This document shows, piece after piece, positions 17,217 to 27,786 of a DNA stretch of 64,000 bases (within the stretch, counting starts at the first letter, position 1; every line of letters begins with the position of its first letter). A model generated the notes under the pieces. The model searched no databases, was not told where the DNA came from, and saw only the letters and a program-made list of their open reading frames with translations. Origin of the DNA: an uncultured Bacillota bacterium. Lineage in GTDB: Bacteria; Bacillota_I; Bacilli_A; RFN20; CAG-826. A program made the position numbers and the translations under genes. The stretch covers positions 264,502-328,501 of the forward strand of contig CASEPN010000002.1 of assembly GCA_949289845.1 (NCBI GenBank). Reading direction: 5' to 3'.

Positions 17217-19319
17217 ATGGCCAACGACGAGAACCTGATCAAGGAGGAGGGCTACGACCTCCCCCACACCCGGAACATCGGGATCATGGCCCACATCGAC
17301 GCGGGCAAGACCACGACGACCGAGCGCATCCTCTACTACACCGGGCGCACCCATAAGATCGGCGAGGTCCACGAAGGCACCGCCGTCATGGACTGGATGG
17401 AGGAGGAGCAGGAGAGGGGCATCACAATCACCAGCTCCGCCACCACCTGCTTCTGGAAGGGCCACCGCATCAACATCATCGACACCCCGGGGCATGTCGA
17501 CTTCACCGTCGAGGTCGAGCGCTCCCTCCGCGTCCTCGACGGCGCGGTGACGGTCCTCGACTCCAAGAACGGCGTCGAGCCCCAGACGGAGACCGTCTGG
17601 CGCCAGGCCGACAAGTACAACGTCCCCCGCCTCGTCTTCTGCAACAAGATGGACGCGATCGGCGCGGACTTCGAGATGTGCCTCGACACGATCAAGGAGC
17701 GCCTCGGCGTCGACTACGCGGCGATCCAGCTCCCGGTCGGGCGCGAGTCGGGCTTCATCGGCGAGATCGACCTCGTCACGATGAGGGCCTACATCTACAA
17801 CAAGGACAACAAGGACGACGCGCCCGTCGAGCAGGAGATCCCCTCCGAGCTCAAGGAGAAGGCGGAGCGCTACCACGCGACCCTCCTCGAGAAGCTCGCC
17901 GGCCACGACGACGAGCTCATGATGAAGGTCCTCGAGGGCGAGGAGCCCACGGTCGAGGAAATCAAGGCCGTCATCCGCAAGGCCGTCATCACCGGGAAGT
18001 TCTTCCCCGTCCTCTGCGGCACCGCGTTCAAGAACAAGGGCGTCCAGCTCCTCCTCGACGCGGTCGTCGACTACCTCCCCTCCCCGCTCGACATCCCGGG
18101 CGAGAAGGGCGAGCTGAAGGGCGAGGAGTACTCCTGCAAGACCACGGACGATGCCCCCTTCGTCGGCCTCGCCTTCAAGATTGCGACCGACCCCTTCATC
18201 GGGCGCCTTGCCTACGTCCGCGTCTACCAGGGCGTGCTCAAGAGCGGCTCCTACATCCTGAACTCCTCCAAGGGGAGCCAGGAGAGGATCTCGCGCCTCG
18301 TCCTCATGCACGCGAACAAGCGCCAGGAGGTGAGCTGCCTCCACGCCGGCGAGATCGGCGCGGTCGTCGGGCTCAAGAACACCACCACCGGCGACACCCT
18401 CACCGACCCGAACGAGCCCGTGGTCCTCGAGCGCCTCGAGTTCCCCGAGCCCGTCCTCGAGGAAGCGGTCGAGCCCAAGACCAAGGCGGACATGGAGAAG
18501 ATGTCCATCGCCCTCCAGAAGCTCGCCGAGGAAGACCCGACCTTCCGCGTCCACACGAACGCGGAGACCGGCCAGACCATCATCGGCGGCGTGGGCGAGC
18601 TCCAGCTCGACGTCCTCGTCGAGCGCATGAAGCGCGAGTTCGGGGTCGTCGTCAACGTCGGCGCCCCGCAGGTCAACTACCGCGAGACGATCCGCAAGAC
18701 CGGCGAGGCCCAGGGCCGCTACGTCAAGCAGACCGGCGGCCACGGCCAGTACGGCGACGTCTGGATCCGCTTCGAGCCGAACCCCGGCAAGGGCTTCGAG
18801 TTCGTGGACGCCATCGTCGGCGGCGCCGTCCCGAAGGAGTTCATCAAGCCGACCCAGCAGGGGCTTGAGGAAGCCATGCAGAGGGGGCTCGTCGCCGGCT
18901 ACCCCGCCATCGACATCAAGGCCACCCTCTTCGACGGCAGCTACCACGACGTCGACTCCTCGGAAGCCGCCTACAAGATCGCGGCCTCCCTCGCCCTCAA
19001 GGCGGCCGCCGGCAAGTGCGACCCCGTCATCCTCGAGCCGATCATGAAGGTCGACATCACCGTCCCCGACCAGTACTACGGCGACGTCATCGGCGACGTC
19101 TCCCGGAGGAGGGGCACCGTCGAGGAGGAGAGCCAGCGCGGGAACGCCAAGGTCGTCACCTGCTCCGTCCCTCTCGCCGAGATGTTCGGCTACGTCACCG
19201 ACCTCCGCTCGATGACCCAGGGTCGCGGCACCTTCACGATGACCTTCGACCGCTACGGCGAGACCCCCCGCTACATCCAGGACGAGATCATCAAGAAGAG
19301 CCAGGGGACGGGCCGCTAG
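17217..19319 (+). CDS. fusA: Elongation factor G
   Basis: 700 residues, full-length EF-G, the GTPase that drives translocation of tRNA and mRNA. The G1 loop A-H-I-D-A-G-K-T-T, switch [10 protein letters not shown] and N-K-M-D are intact, followed by domains II-V including the G-G-H-G-Q-Y-G-D loop of domain IV. It starts 9 nt after rpsG with AAGGAG upstream. The tuf gene follows after 95 nt with a separate promoter. Confidence 0.98.
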   Translation: MANDENLIKEEGYDLPHTRNIGIMAHIDAGKTTTTERILYYTGRTHKIGEVHEGTAVMDWMEEEQERGITITSSATTCFWKGHRINIIDTPGHVDFTVEVERSLRVLDGAVTVLDSKNGVEPQTETVWRQADKYNVPRLVFCNKMDAIGADFEMCLDTIKERLGVDYAAIQLPVGRESGFIGEIDLVTMRAYIYNKDNKDDAPVEQEIPSELKEKAERYHATLLEKLAGHDDELMMKVLEGEEPTVEEIKAVIRKAVITGKFFPVLCGTAFKNKGVQLLLDAVVDYLPSPLDIPGEKGELKGEEYSCKTTDDAPFVGLAFKIATDPFIGRLAYVRVYQGVLKSGSYILNSSKGSQERISRLVLMHANKRQEVSCLHAGEIGAVVGLKNTTTGDTLTDPNEPVVLERLEFPEPVLEEAVEPKTKADMEKMSIALQKLAEEDPTFRVHTNAETGQTIIGGVGELQLDVLVERMKREFGVVVNVGAPQVNYRETIRKTGEAQGRYVKQTGGHGQYGDVWIRFEPNPGKGFEFVDAIVGGAVPKEFIKPTQQGLEEAMQRGLVAGYPAIDIKATLFDGSYHDVDSSEAAYKIAASLALKAAAGKCDPVILEPIMKVDITVPDQYYGDVIGDVSRRRGTVEEESQRGNAKVVTCSVPLAEMFGYVTDLRSMTQGRGTFTMTFDRYGETPRYIQDEIIKKSQGTGR

Positions 19320-19340
19320 GCCCTATCCCCGCGCTCCTCG

Positions 19341-19369
19341 TTGCCTTCCGTAGGAAGGTGCGCTAATAT
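19341..19369 (+). promoter_or_regulatory. Sigma-A promoter of tuf
   Basis: TTGCCT (19341-19346), 17-nt spacer, TAATAT (19364-19369), so tuf can be transcribed apart from the str operon. Confidence 0.75.
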
Positions 19370-19414
19370 CCACGAGCGCCAAAAAATCTGAAAGCCAATA
19401 TTGGAGGAACAGCA

Positions 19415-20608
<1,194 letters not shown>

Positions 20609-20622
20609 GAGGGATGCCCAGG

Positions 20623-20650
20623 GGGCCGCGGGAGACCGCGGCCCTTTTCT
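20623..20650 (+). terminator. Rho-independent terminator after tuf
   Basis: GGGCCGCGG (20623-20631), loop GAGA, CCGCGGCCC (20636-20644), then TTTTCT. Confidence 0.92.
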
Positions 20651-20678
20651 CTTGCCCACACGCGCGCGGGATGTGCCT

Positions 20679-20684
20679 TATAAT
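20679..20684 (+). promoter_or_regulatory. -10 element abutting a start codon (leaderless)
   Basis: A perfect TATAAT ends 7 nt before the ATG at 20692, so transcription should start at or one base before the ATG. No ribosome site fits in between. TTGCCC lies 21 nt upstream, too far for a normal -35. Confidence 0.65.
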
Positions 20685-20691
20685 CCAACCC

Positions 20692-22353
20692 ATGGACTCC
20701 AAGCTGAAGCAAGCGGGCTACTGGAGGAGGACCTTCGCCTTCCTCATCGACGCCCTTTTCCTCATCCTCTGCACCGTCATCGTCTACGCGAACCTCACCT
20801 CGACCTACCTTATCTCCGCGATGGGCGGGGACAAGGCGAACGAGGAGATGCTCCAGTACGCCTACGATACCGGGCTCTACAACATGGAGGAGACCGAGGA
20901 GGGAGGCTACCGCTTCAAGGACGGGAACGGGTATCTCAGCTACGCGGCCGAGCCCCAGTCCACGACGACTTCGGATTCCGAAGGGAAGGAGGAGACGGTC
21001 GTGACCCAGGAGAAGAGGGGCTACCTCCTTTACTGGGACGCGATGTGGTCCTACTGGACCGGCTTCTTCCTCGAGGACGAGCGCGCGGTCCCCTTGAGCG
21101 AGATGGACGCGGAAGGAAACGAGATCGAGCTCCCGCGCCCGACGGGGACGGACGATCCGAACTTCGCCTCCTACGGGCGCTACTTCAGCCAGGAGTTCAT
21201 GGGGCTCCCCGAGCTCAGCGAGGTCGAGGAGGCGACGAACTGGAAGGAATACGCGGAAACGCACGAGGACTGGGAGCGGAACCTTTCCGACGGGGGCATG
21301 GGCCAGGGGAAGGTCGGCTACTACCGCTATTCCCTGAACGAGGAGGGATTCGTGGACTACTCGCTCCCGCCCGTCCTCACGAGCGCCTCGGAGGAGGGGC
21401 TTTCCTCCCCGCAGACGAGCGCCCAGTGGTCGAGCGCGCTCCTCGGCCATTTCTACGACCCCGACGTGGGGGAAGGCTGCTACTTCGACCTCGCCGACTG
21501 GGCGATCGGCTGGGGGGACAGCCCCCAGTCCTACTACCGGGAGCGCTATGACGCGATCAACGACTACGCCTCCTATGCGCTCGACGTCGCCTACGCGCCC
21601 TTCCTGTTCCTCTTCTTCTACCTCATCCCCGCCCTCATGCGGGACGGGAAGACGCTAGGGAAGGCGATCCTCCGCATCGCCGTGGTGAAGCGCGAGGGGA
21701 CGAGGATCGGGCCCAAGGAGAGGCTCCTCCGGCCGCTCGTGGTCATGGCGATGCTTTCCCTCATCTTCATCCCGAACCTCTGGCTCTCCCTCATGTTCCT
21801 GATGCTCGTCGTCCTCCTGGACTTCATGCTCATGATCCTTCACAAGTCCCACCTCACCGTGGAGGACATGATCTTCGGCACCATCGTCATCGACGCGAGG
21901 GAGTCCCTCTGGTTCCGGAGCGAGGAGGAGAAGGAACGCTACCTCGCCGCCCACCCGGAGCGGAGCAAGTCCGCCCCCAAGACCCCGGAGGAGGAGCAGC
22001 TGGAGAAAGAGCTCCAGATCCTCGATCTCTCGACGATCGACGCGCGGAGGGAGGAGGCGAGGAGGATGACCTCCTTCGACGCGTTCGAGGAGGAGCAGGA
22101 CCGCCTCCACAAGGAGAGGATCGAGTCGATCCGCGCGGGGACGCTCCCCAGGAAGGAAGAGGTTCCTTCTGGGGAAGAGGAAGGAACGGGGGATATTCCC
22201 GCGGAATCCGCGAAAACTTCGCAGAATCCCTCCGAAAGCGAGAATTATTCCAGAATCCAGGAGGAAGGGGCCCCTTCTGCGGAGGTTTCGGAGGACAAGG
22301 ACGAGGATTCCTCCCCGGAATCGGATTTCGCCGACGAAGGCGGGGACGAATAG
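20692..22353 (+). CDS. RDD family membrane protein 1
   Basis: 553 residues. The RDD signature is seen as R-R-T-F-A-F-L-I-D-A-L-F in the first membrane segment (about 12-38) and, after an unusual ~260-residue hydrophilic insert rich in Glu, Asp and Tyr, P-A-L-M-R-D-G-K-T-L-G-K-A near residue 314. Further membrane segments follow (about 345-385). The last 140 residues are a charged, acidic, disordered-looking tail. RDD proteins are small three-helix membrane proteins of uncertain, possibly ion-transport, function, and this one is far longer. The upstream in-frame extension to 20614 overlaps the tuf terminator and is rejected. The mRNA looks leaderless. Confidence 0.78.
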   Translation: MDSKLKQAGYWRRTFAFLIDALFLILCTVIVYANLTSTYLISAMGGDKANEEMLQYAYDTGLYNMEETEEGGYRFKDGNGYLSYAAEPQSTTTSDSEGKEETVVTQEKRGYLLYWDAMWSYWTGFFLEDERAVPLSEMDAEGNEIELPRPTGTDDPNFASYGRYFSQEFMGLPELSEVEEATNWKEYAETHEDWERNLSDGGMGQGKVGYYRYSLNEEGFVDYSLPPVLTSASEEGLSSPQTSAQWSSALLGHFYDPDVGEGCYFDLADWAIGWGDSPQSYYRERYDAINDYASYALDVAYAPFLFLFFYLIPALMRDGKTLGKAILRIAVVKREGTRIGPKERLLRPLVVMAMLSLIFIPNLWLSLMFLMLVVLLDFMLMILHKSHLTVEDMIFGTIVIDARESLWFRSEEEKERYLAAHPERSKSAPKTPEEEQLEKELQILDLSTIDARREEARRMTSFDAFEEEQDRLHKERIESIRAGTLPRKEEVPSGEEEGTGDIPAESAKTSQNPSESENYSRIQEEGAPSAEVSEDKDEDSSPESDFADEGGDE

Positions 22354-22356
22354 GGA

Positions 22357-23445
22357 ATGGCCCGGGAAGACGACTACGCGGAGGAGGGGTATCCCCTCGC
22401 TCCGCTCCTCCTGAGGATCAGCGCCGCGGCGCTGGACGCGGCCTTTGCCTCCGCGCTCTTCTTCCTTCTCGCCGTCTTCCTATATCCGCATGGCGGCTTC
22501 CCTACCTTGGGGAAGGCGATCGGGATGGAGGAGGACTGGGCGACGATCGAGCGCTACCTCGCCGCCTCCGGACTCATGGAGACGGAGGAGGCGGACGGGA
22601 TCCTCGTCCCCACCCAGGACATCGTCTCCGACGACTGGGAGGACTACGAGAGGAGCATCCGTTACTACTATTTCGACTACCAGCTTCTCGAGGACCCTTC
22701 CCTGAACCCGAACCCGCATCCGGAATGGGCGAGGGAGCGATGGTACAACGTGAACGTCCTCGGGCTTCCGGAAAGCGAGTCCGCGGTGAACGAATCCCCC
22801 TTGTTTTCCTTCGGCAGGGACGAGGAAGGGAACGCGGACCTCGACGTCCCCGCGGAACTGAGGCCCGGGCTTTTCGAGGAAGGGGAGGGGGGAGAGCCCG
22901 TCCTTGGGGAAGAGGCCGAGAAGGACCTTCTTTCCTTCTACCAGGAGCAGTACCGGATCGCCCAGGACAGAATCGTCGCCGAGGAGTTCTACCAGGCGCC
23001 CTATTCCCGTTATGAGACGGGGCATTTCCTGACTCTCGGGATCGCTCTTTCCATTCCTGTGCTCGTCTTCTATCTCGCGGTGCCCCTCCTTTCCCGGAAC
23101 GGGGCGACGTTCGGGAAGATGATCTTCCGCCTGGGGCTCCTTCGCTACGACGGGATGCCCTTGCCGCGCCTCCTCATCGTCCCTCGGGCGATCCCCCTTC
23201 TCTTCAGCCTTCTGGGGGCGCTTCTTGCCAACGAAGTCATCGTCTCCGGCTCGATCCTCCTCCTCGTCTTCCTCATCAGCCTGACCACCGGGCTCCTTAC
23301 CCCCAAGAGGAGGGCCCTCCACGACTACTGCGCGATGTCCGTCGTGACGAGGGCCTGGGCCAGCGAAAGGGCCCATGAGCCGGACTTCCTCGACATCGTC
23401 CGGAACGGACCTCCTGGGAAGGAGGATGAGGAAGATGGAAGGTAG
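22357..23445 (+). CDS. RDD family membrane protein 2
   Basis: 362 residues, starting 3 nt after the stop of RDD 1. The first membrane segment holds R-I-S-A-A-A-L-D-A-A-F (about 18-45), then an approximately 180-residue acidic extracytoplasmic or loop region, then membrane segments from about 225 with R-N-G-A-T-F-G-K-M near 246-254. A shared loop motif, W-Y-N-V-N-V-L-G-L (about residue 130), occurs again in RDD 3. Function unknown. No classical ribosome site is seen, which suits translational coupling. Confidence 0.78.
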   Translation: MAREDDYAEEGYPLAPLLLRISAAALDAAFASALFFLLAVFLYPHGGFPTLGKAIGMEEDWATIERYLAASGLMETEEADGILVPTQDIVSDDWEDYERSIRYYYFDYQLLEDPSLNPNPHPEWARERWYNVNVLGLPESESAVNESPLFSFGRDEEGNADLDVPAELRPGLFEEGEGGEPVLGEEAEKDLLSFYQEQYRIAQDRIVAEEFYQAPYSRYETGHFLTLGIALSIPVLVFYLAVPLLSRNGATFGKMIFRLGLLRYDGMPLPRLLIVPRAIPLLFSLLGALLANEVIVSGSILLLVFLISLTTGLLTPKRRALHDYCAMSVVTRAWASERAHEPDFLDIVRNGPPGKEDEEDGR

Positions 23446-24610
23446 GAAGTACGTCGAGGCGCCTCTCCACAGGCGCTTCCTGGCCTCCCTCGCCGACCTC
23501 GCCCTCTTCCTTTTCGTCTTCCTCGGGATCTTCGCGATCTTCGAGGCGGCCTTCTCCGCGAGCGACTGGTACAAGGGGGCGCACCAAAGGACGGAGGCGC
23601 TCCTTTCCGAGTCTCTTCTCTTCGTCCAGGGCGAGGACGGGGAATGGGGCGCCCCGACGGGGGCCAAGGACTACCTCGCCTACCAGGACCTCCTCCTTTC
23701 CTACTATGAGGAAGGCATCCACGAGACCGTGCCCGAGGAAGCCCCCGACCTCAAGGGGAGAAGCCTCGCCTACTGGTACAACGTCAACGTCATCGGCCTC
23801 GAGGACATCGACCGCGTCTATGGTTACCTGGAGCTTTCTTCTCCTGCGAAGGAAAAGGGGAAGGAGCTCTTCCAGTGGCCCCTCCTTCCGGACGGGACGG
23901 TGGACAAGGGCGGCCTCGCCGTGCCCGCGGACAAGCTTTTCCAGAGCGGCTCGGCCTACGACGAGGAAGGGAACGCGCGCCCTCTCGCGAACCTGACGGA
24001 AGAGGGAAGGGAGGACCTCCTCCTCTTCTTCTATGACGAAAGCGGGGCTTCCCCTTCCGTCTACTACAACGTCGCGGAATCCTTCTTCTCCTCCTCCCCC
24101 TACCAGTCGCTCCTCAACGAGGAGAAGGCGATCCGCAGGGCCTATCCGATGGCGATCGGGCTCGCCATCGCCTTCCCCCTCGTCTACCTCCTGCCGGCGC
24201 TTCTTTTCCGGAATGGGGAGACTATCGGCAAGAAGGCCCTGAGGATCGGCCTCGTCAACACGCTCGGCTACCAGGTGACGAGGCCGCAGATGTGCCTCCG
24301 GACGCTTCCTTCCTACTTCTTCGGGGCGATCATCCTTCTCTTCGTCCCCCAGGAGACGGCCGCCCTCGCGATCCTTCTCGGCGTGCTCCTTCTTTCCTAC
24401 CTCCTCTCCCTCTTCACGAACGGCCACCGGGCGATCCACGACTACATCGGGGCGACGATCGCCGTCGACATGCGCTCGAGCTCGGTCTATCGCTCGCGGG
24501 CGGAGGAGGAGGCGGCCGAGGAACTCATCCGCAAGGCGGGCGAGGAGGGCGAGCGCCTCCTGGAGGCTGGCGAGAAGGCACTTGAAGAGGAGAGGAAGGA
24601 AGAGGGATAA
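23435..24610 (+). CDS. RDD family membrane protein 3
   Basis: 391 residues. Start ATG 23435 is 9 nt after GGAGG at 23421-23425; the ATG at 23426 touches that site. The start overlaps the end of RDD 2 by 11 nt. Layout is the same: R-R-F-L-A-S-L-A-D-L-A-L-F in segment one, a long loop with W-Y-N-V-N-V-I-G-L, and R-N-G-E-T-I-G-K-K-A near residue 258, then hydrophobic segments and a Glu-rich tail. The three genes are an expanded tandem family whose products might assemble together. Confidence 0.78.
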   Translation: MEGRKYVEAPLHRRFLASLADLALFLFVFLGIFAIFEAAFSASDWYKGAHQRTEALLSESLLFVQGEDGEWGAPTGAKDYLAYQDLLLSYYEEGIHETVPEEAPDLKGRSLAYWYNVNVIGLEDIDRVYGYLELSSPAKEKGKELFQWPLLPDGTVDKGGLAVPADKLFQSGSAYDEEGNARPLANLTEEGREDLLLFFYDESGASPSVYYNVAESFFSSSPYQSLLNEEKAIRRAYPMAIGLAIAFPLVYLLPALLFRNGETIGKKALRIGLVNTLGYQVTRPQMCLRTLPSYFFGAIILLFVPQETAALAILLGVLLLSYLLSLFTNGHRAIHDYIGATIAVDMRSSSVYRSRAEEEAAEELIRKAGEEGERLLEAGEKALEEERKEEG

Positions 24611-24641
24611 TTCCGATTACATCTTAAAGAATCGCGCGCGT

Positions 24642-24655
24642 GGAAAGCGCTTCAC
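24642..24655. promoter_or_regulatory. Operator-like palindrome with AAGCGCTT core
   Basis: GGAAAGCGCTTCAC contains the 8-bp palindrome AAGCGCTT, the core shared by catabolite-responsive elements and LacI-family sugar operators, and lies 18 nt upstream of the -35 of the ABC operon. The flanks match a CcpA site poorly. Confidence 0.35.
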
Positions 24656-24672
24656 GAGCAAGAGGGGGCTTG

Positions 24673-24701
24673 TTGTCGCACCCTCTCTCCCGTGCTATCC
24701 T
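24673..24701 (+). promoter_or_regulatory. Sigma-A promoter of the nuclease/ABC operon
   Basis: TTGTCG (24673-24678), 17-nt spacer, TATCCT (24696-24701), 39 nt before the ATG of the ATPase gene. Confidence 0.65.
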
Positions 24702-24740
24702 CGCTCTGACTGAAGAGGTCGCGATTCCAGGAGGAACAGG

Positions 24741-26702
24741 ATGGAAGTCAAGATCGAAGAGCTCTCCAAGGTCTTCCGGAGCCACAAGGGCTCTCACATG
24801 ACCGCGGTCGACCGCATGTCGTTTACGATTCCGGACGGCAAGCTGGTCGGTCTCCTCGGCCCCTCGGGATGCGGCAAGTCCACGACGCTCTACATGATCG
24901 CCGGACTTCATAAGCCGACCGGGGGGCATATTTATTTCGGGGAGGAGGAAGTCACCAACGTCCCGCCGGAGAACCGCGGGATCGGCCTCGTCTTCCAGAA
25001 CTACGCCCTCTACCCTCACTTCACCGTCCAGCAGAACATCACCTTCCCGCTCGACAACGTCCGCCTTCCCGGCGCCTACGGGAACGAGCAGGACGCCGTG
25101 AGGAGCGCGAAGGACGCCCTTTCCGAGCTTTCCCTCAAGATCAGGAGGGACAGGATGGCCCTGGGGAAGTACGAGAAGATGGAAGGGGAAGGGACCCTCG
25201 CCACCGAGGAAGAGATCGAGTCCCTCAGGAATGACCTCGAGAGCAAGAAGGCCGCGCTCGATGAGGAGCGGGACGTCTACTCCATCAAGGCCAAGGCCGC
25301 CTCGGAACGGAGGAGGGAGCGCCTTCACCGGAAGCACGTCGCTTCCGCGGAAAAGGACGTCCTCCGCGGGGAGAAGACGCTCCTCGTCCTTGAGAAGGAG
25401 CATGCCGACGAGCGCGACATCGAGCTCACGAAGGAAGATAACGCCAGACGCCAGGCCGCCCTCGACAAGGTGCGCTCGGAGCACGAGGCGCTCGAAAGGA
25501 ATGCCCAGGAGGCCGAGAACGCCTATGCCGAGCTGAAGGCCCGCAGCCCCGAGCAGGCCTCGGGGAAGGCATACCGCCTCGCCCTCAAGGCGTTCAAGGA
25601 AGCCGGGAAGAAGCTCCGGTCCAGGGAGCGTCCCGTCCGCGAGCTCGCCCGCATCCGCGAGGAAGCGCCTCTCGACGAGGAGAGGAAGACCGAGCTCGAG
25701 GCCCGGCTCCACGAGGCCGAGGAGGCGCTCGAGGCCGCCAAGGCCGCCTTCGAGGAACTGAAGAAGAGCAACCCGCGCCAGGCGAAGATCGCCAACAAGA
25801 AGCGCCTCTCCCAGAGCGAGAAGACGGCGATCGCCCACGAGATGGCGAAGATCGTCGACATCGAGCCCTACCTCGCGCGGAAGCCGAAGGAGCTCTCCGG
25901 CGGCCAGCAGCAGCGCGTCGCCATCGCCCGTGCCCTCGCGAAGAAGCCGTCCGTGCTCCTCCTCGACGAGCCGCTCTCGAACCTCGACGCCCGCCTCCGC
26001 CTCCAGACGAGGGAGGAGATCAAGCGCATCCAGCGCTCGACGGGCATCACCACCGTCTTCGTCACCCACGACCAGGAGGAGGCGATGTCGATCAGCGACG
26101 TCATCGTCGTCATGAAGCTCGGCATCATCCAGCAGATCGGGAAGCCCCAGGACGTCTACGACGAGCCGGCGAACCTCTTCGTCGCGAAGTTCCTCGGCTC
26201 GCCTGCGATCAATGTCTTCGACGGCGAGATCAAGGACGGGAAGCTTTACCTGAACGGCGTCCTCTTCGACGAGGACGAGTGCTACGGGAAGCCTTACCGC
26301 AAGACCGTCTACGACGGGAAGGCGCTCACCCTCGACGACGTCGCCGAGAAGAACGTCGACGCCGGGGTCGACATCGAGGAGAACCCCGAGGTCGCCCTCC
26401 AGACCGTCCCGAGCCACGTCGAGGAGGTCCATGACCGTCCCGTCAAGATCGCCGTCCGCCCCGAGGCCTTCGGGCTCGCCGCCCCCGCCGCCAAGCGCGG
26501 GGTCGTCCCCGTCGCCGTCGAGATGATCCAGCACATCGGGCGCGACATCTCGATCGTCGGCGAGGTCAAGGAGCAGCCGGGGAACGGCGTCAAGGTCATC
26601 ATCCCGAGCGAGCTCCGCGAGAAGGTCGGCGGCAAGGAGGAGATCCGCCTCCTTGCCAAGCGCTTCTACGTCTTCGAGGAAGAGGGGGAGAGGATCAAGT
26701 GA
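24741..26702 (+). CDS. ABC importer ATPase (UgpC/MsmK-like) with a long coiled-coil insertion
   Basis: 653 residues versus about 370 for this family. Walker [10 protein letters not shown] is at 40-48, the Q-loop [10 protein letters not shown] at 84-93, signature L-S-G-G-Q at 385-389, Walker B L-L-L-D-E-P at 406-411, and the switch His at 443; a TOBE-type C-terminus follows. Between Q-loop and signature there is an extra segment of about 245 residues (115-360), almost pure charged helix. All catalytic motifs are intact, so it should hydrolyse ATP. Its neighbours are two permeases and two binding lipoproteins. Enlarged ATPases of this subfamily are also known in mycoplasmas. Confidence 0.88.
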   Translation: MEVKIEELSKVFRSHKGSHMTAVDRMSFTIPDGKLVGLLGPSGCGKSTTLYMIAGLHKPTGGHIYFGEEEVTNVPPENRGIGLVFQNYALYPHFTVQQNITFPLDNVRLPGAYGNEQDAVRSAKDALSELSLKIRRDRMALGKYEKMEGEGTLATEEEIESLRNDLESKKAALDEERDVYSIKAKAASERRRERLHRKHVASAEKDVLRGEKTLLVLEKEHADERDIELTKEDNARRQAALDKVRSEHEALERNAQEAENAYAELKARSPEQASGKAYRLALKAFKEAGKKLRSRERPVRELARIREEAPLDEERKTELEARLHEAEEALEAAKAAFEELKKSNPRQAKIANKKRLSQSEKTAIAHEMAKIVDIEPYLARKPKELSGGQQQRVAIARALAKKPSVLLLDEPLSNLDARLRLQTREEIKRIQRSTGITTVFVTHDQEEAMSISDVIVVMKLGIIQQIGKPQDVYDEPANLFVAKFLGSPAINVFDGEIKDGKLYLNGVLFDEDECYGKPYRKTVYDGKALTLDDVAEKNVDAGVDIEENPEVALQTVPSHVEEVHDRPVKIAVRPEAFGLAAPAAKRGVVPVAVEMIQHIGRDISIVGEVKEQPGNGVKVIIPSELREKVGGKEEIRLLAKRFYVFEEEGERIK

Positions 26703-27775
26703 GCCTAGCTGCCAGCCCCCGGGCGAATCTCAAGGAGAACATCCGCTACGCCTTCAGCCGGCCGACGCCGGCGATGGAGCGCGAGCATGAGGAGATGGTC
26801 CTCCGCTCCACCCTTTCGGTGAAGCGCGCCTCGCGCCTGAGGATCGGAGAGGCGGGGAAGGCGTGGATCGCCCTCATCCCTGCGCTCATCTTCCTCACCT
26901 TCTTCATGATTTACCCGATCATCAACTCCTTCCTCATGTCCTTCTTCGAGAAGTTCACCTTCGTCGGAGGGACGAACACCTCCTTCGTCATCACCAACGT
27001 CATCGCCGCGCTCCAGAACTCGCGCGTGAAGGACCCGGTCTTCGGCTTCGGGAACTACGTCAACGTCCTGAACGACAACCTCTTCACCAAGGCGCTCGGG
27101 AACACGGCGCTCATGGTCGTCTTCAGCGTGCCCCTGACGATCATCATCGGGCTTCTCATCGCCGTCGCCCTTTATTCCATCAAGCCTTTGCAGGGATTCT
27201 TCCAGACGGTTTTCTTCCTTCCCTACGTGACGAACACGATCGCCCTGGGCATGGTGTTCCAGACGATTTTCTCCAGGGGCGGCCTCTTCAACGCGATGTT
27301 CGGCCTCGGGGACGTGGCGTGGATCGACGTGACCGCCAACCGCTGGTCGATGTTCTTCGTCCTCGTCGTCTACGCCATCTGGAACGGCCTCGCCTTCAAG
27401 ATCCTCGTCTTCATGTCGGGGCTCGCCTCGATCGACCGCCAGTACTACGACGCGGCCAGGATCGACGGGGCGAAGCGCTCCACCATCCTCCGCCGCATCA
27501 CCATCCCCCTCCTCAGCCCGCAGATCCTCTACATCACGATCACGAGCTTCATCGGCGCCTTCAAGGCTTACACCGAGGTCATGTCGATCTTCGGCGGGAA
27601 CAACGACTTCGGCGGCACGACCAAGCAGGAATGGATCACCGTCGTCGGCTACATCTACACTTACATCGACAGCGCCCCCGACCGCGCGGCGGCCGGGTCG
27701 ATGGTGCTCCTCGTCATCATCCTCCTCATCACCCTCGTCCAGATGGTGGTGAGCAAGAAGAGGGTCCACTACTAG
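26699..27775 (+). CDS. ABC importer permease 1 (MalF/UgpA type)
   Basis: 358 residues with about six membrane segments. A GTG start overlaps the TGA of the ATPase gene, with GGGGGAG about 10 nt upstream; ATG codons further in would remove the cytoplasmic N-terminus. The coupling motif, [12 protein letters not shown] (about residues 251-262), is the EAA loop that contacts the ATPase. Two extended loops are longer than in sugar permeases of other Bacillota. It is the first of two membrane subunits for the importer. Confidence 0.9.
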   Translation: MSLAASPRANLKENIRYAFSRPTPAMEREHEEMVLRSTLSVKRASRLRIGEAGKAWIALIPALIFLTFFMIYPIINSFLMSFFEKFTFVGGTNTSFVITNVIAALQNSRVKDPVFGFGNYVNVLNDNLFTKALGNTALMVVFSVPLTIIIGLLIAVALYSIKPLQGFFQTVFFLPYVTNTIALGMVFQTIFSRGGLFNAMFGLGDVAWIDVTANRWSMFFVLVVYAIWNGLAFKILVFMSGLASIDRQYYDAARIDGAKRSTILRRITIPLLSPQILYITITSFIGAFKAYTEVMSIFGGNNDFGGTTKQEWITVVGYIYTYIDSAPDRAAAGSMVLLVIILLITLVQMVVSKKRVHY

Positions 27776-27786
27776 GAGGGAACGAG

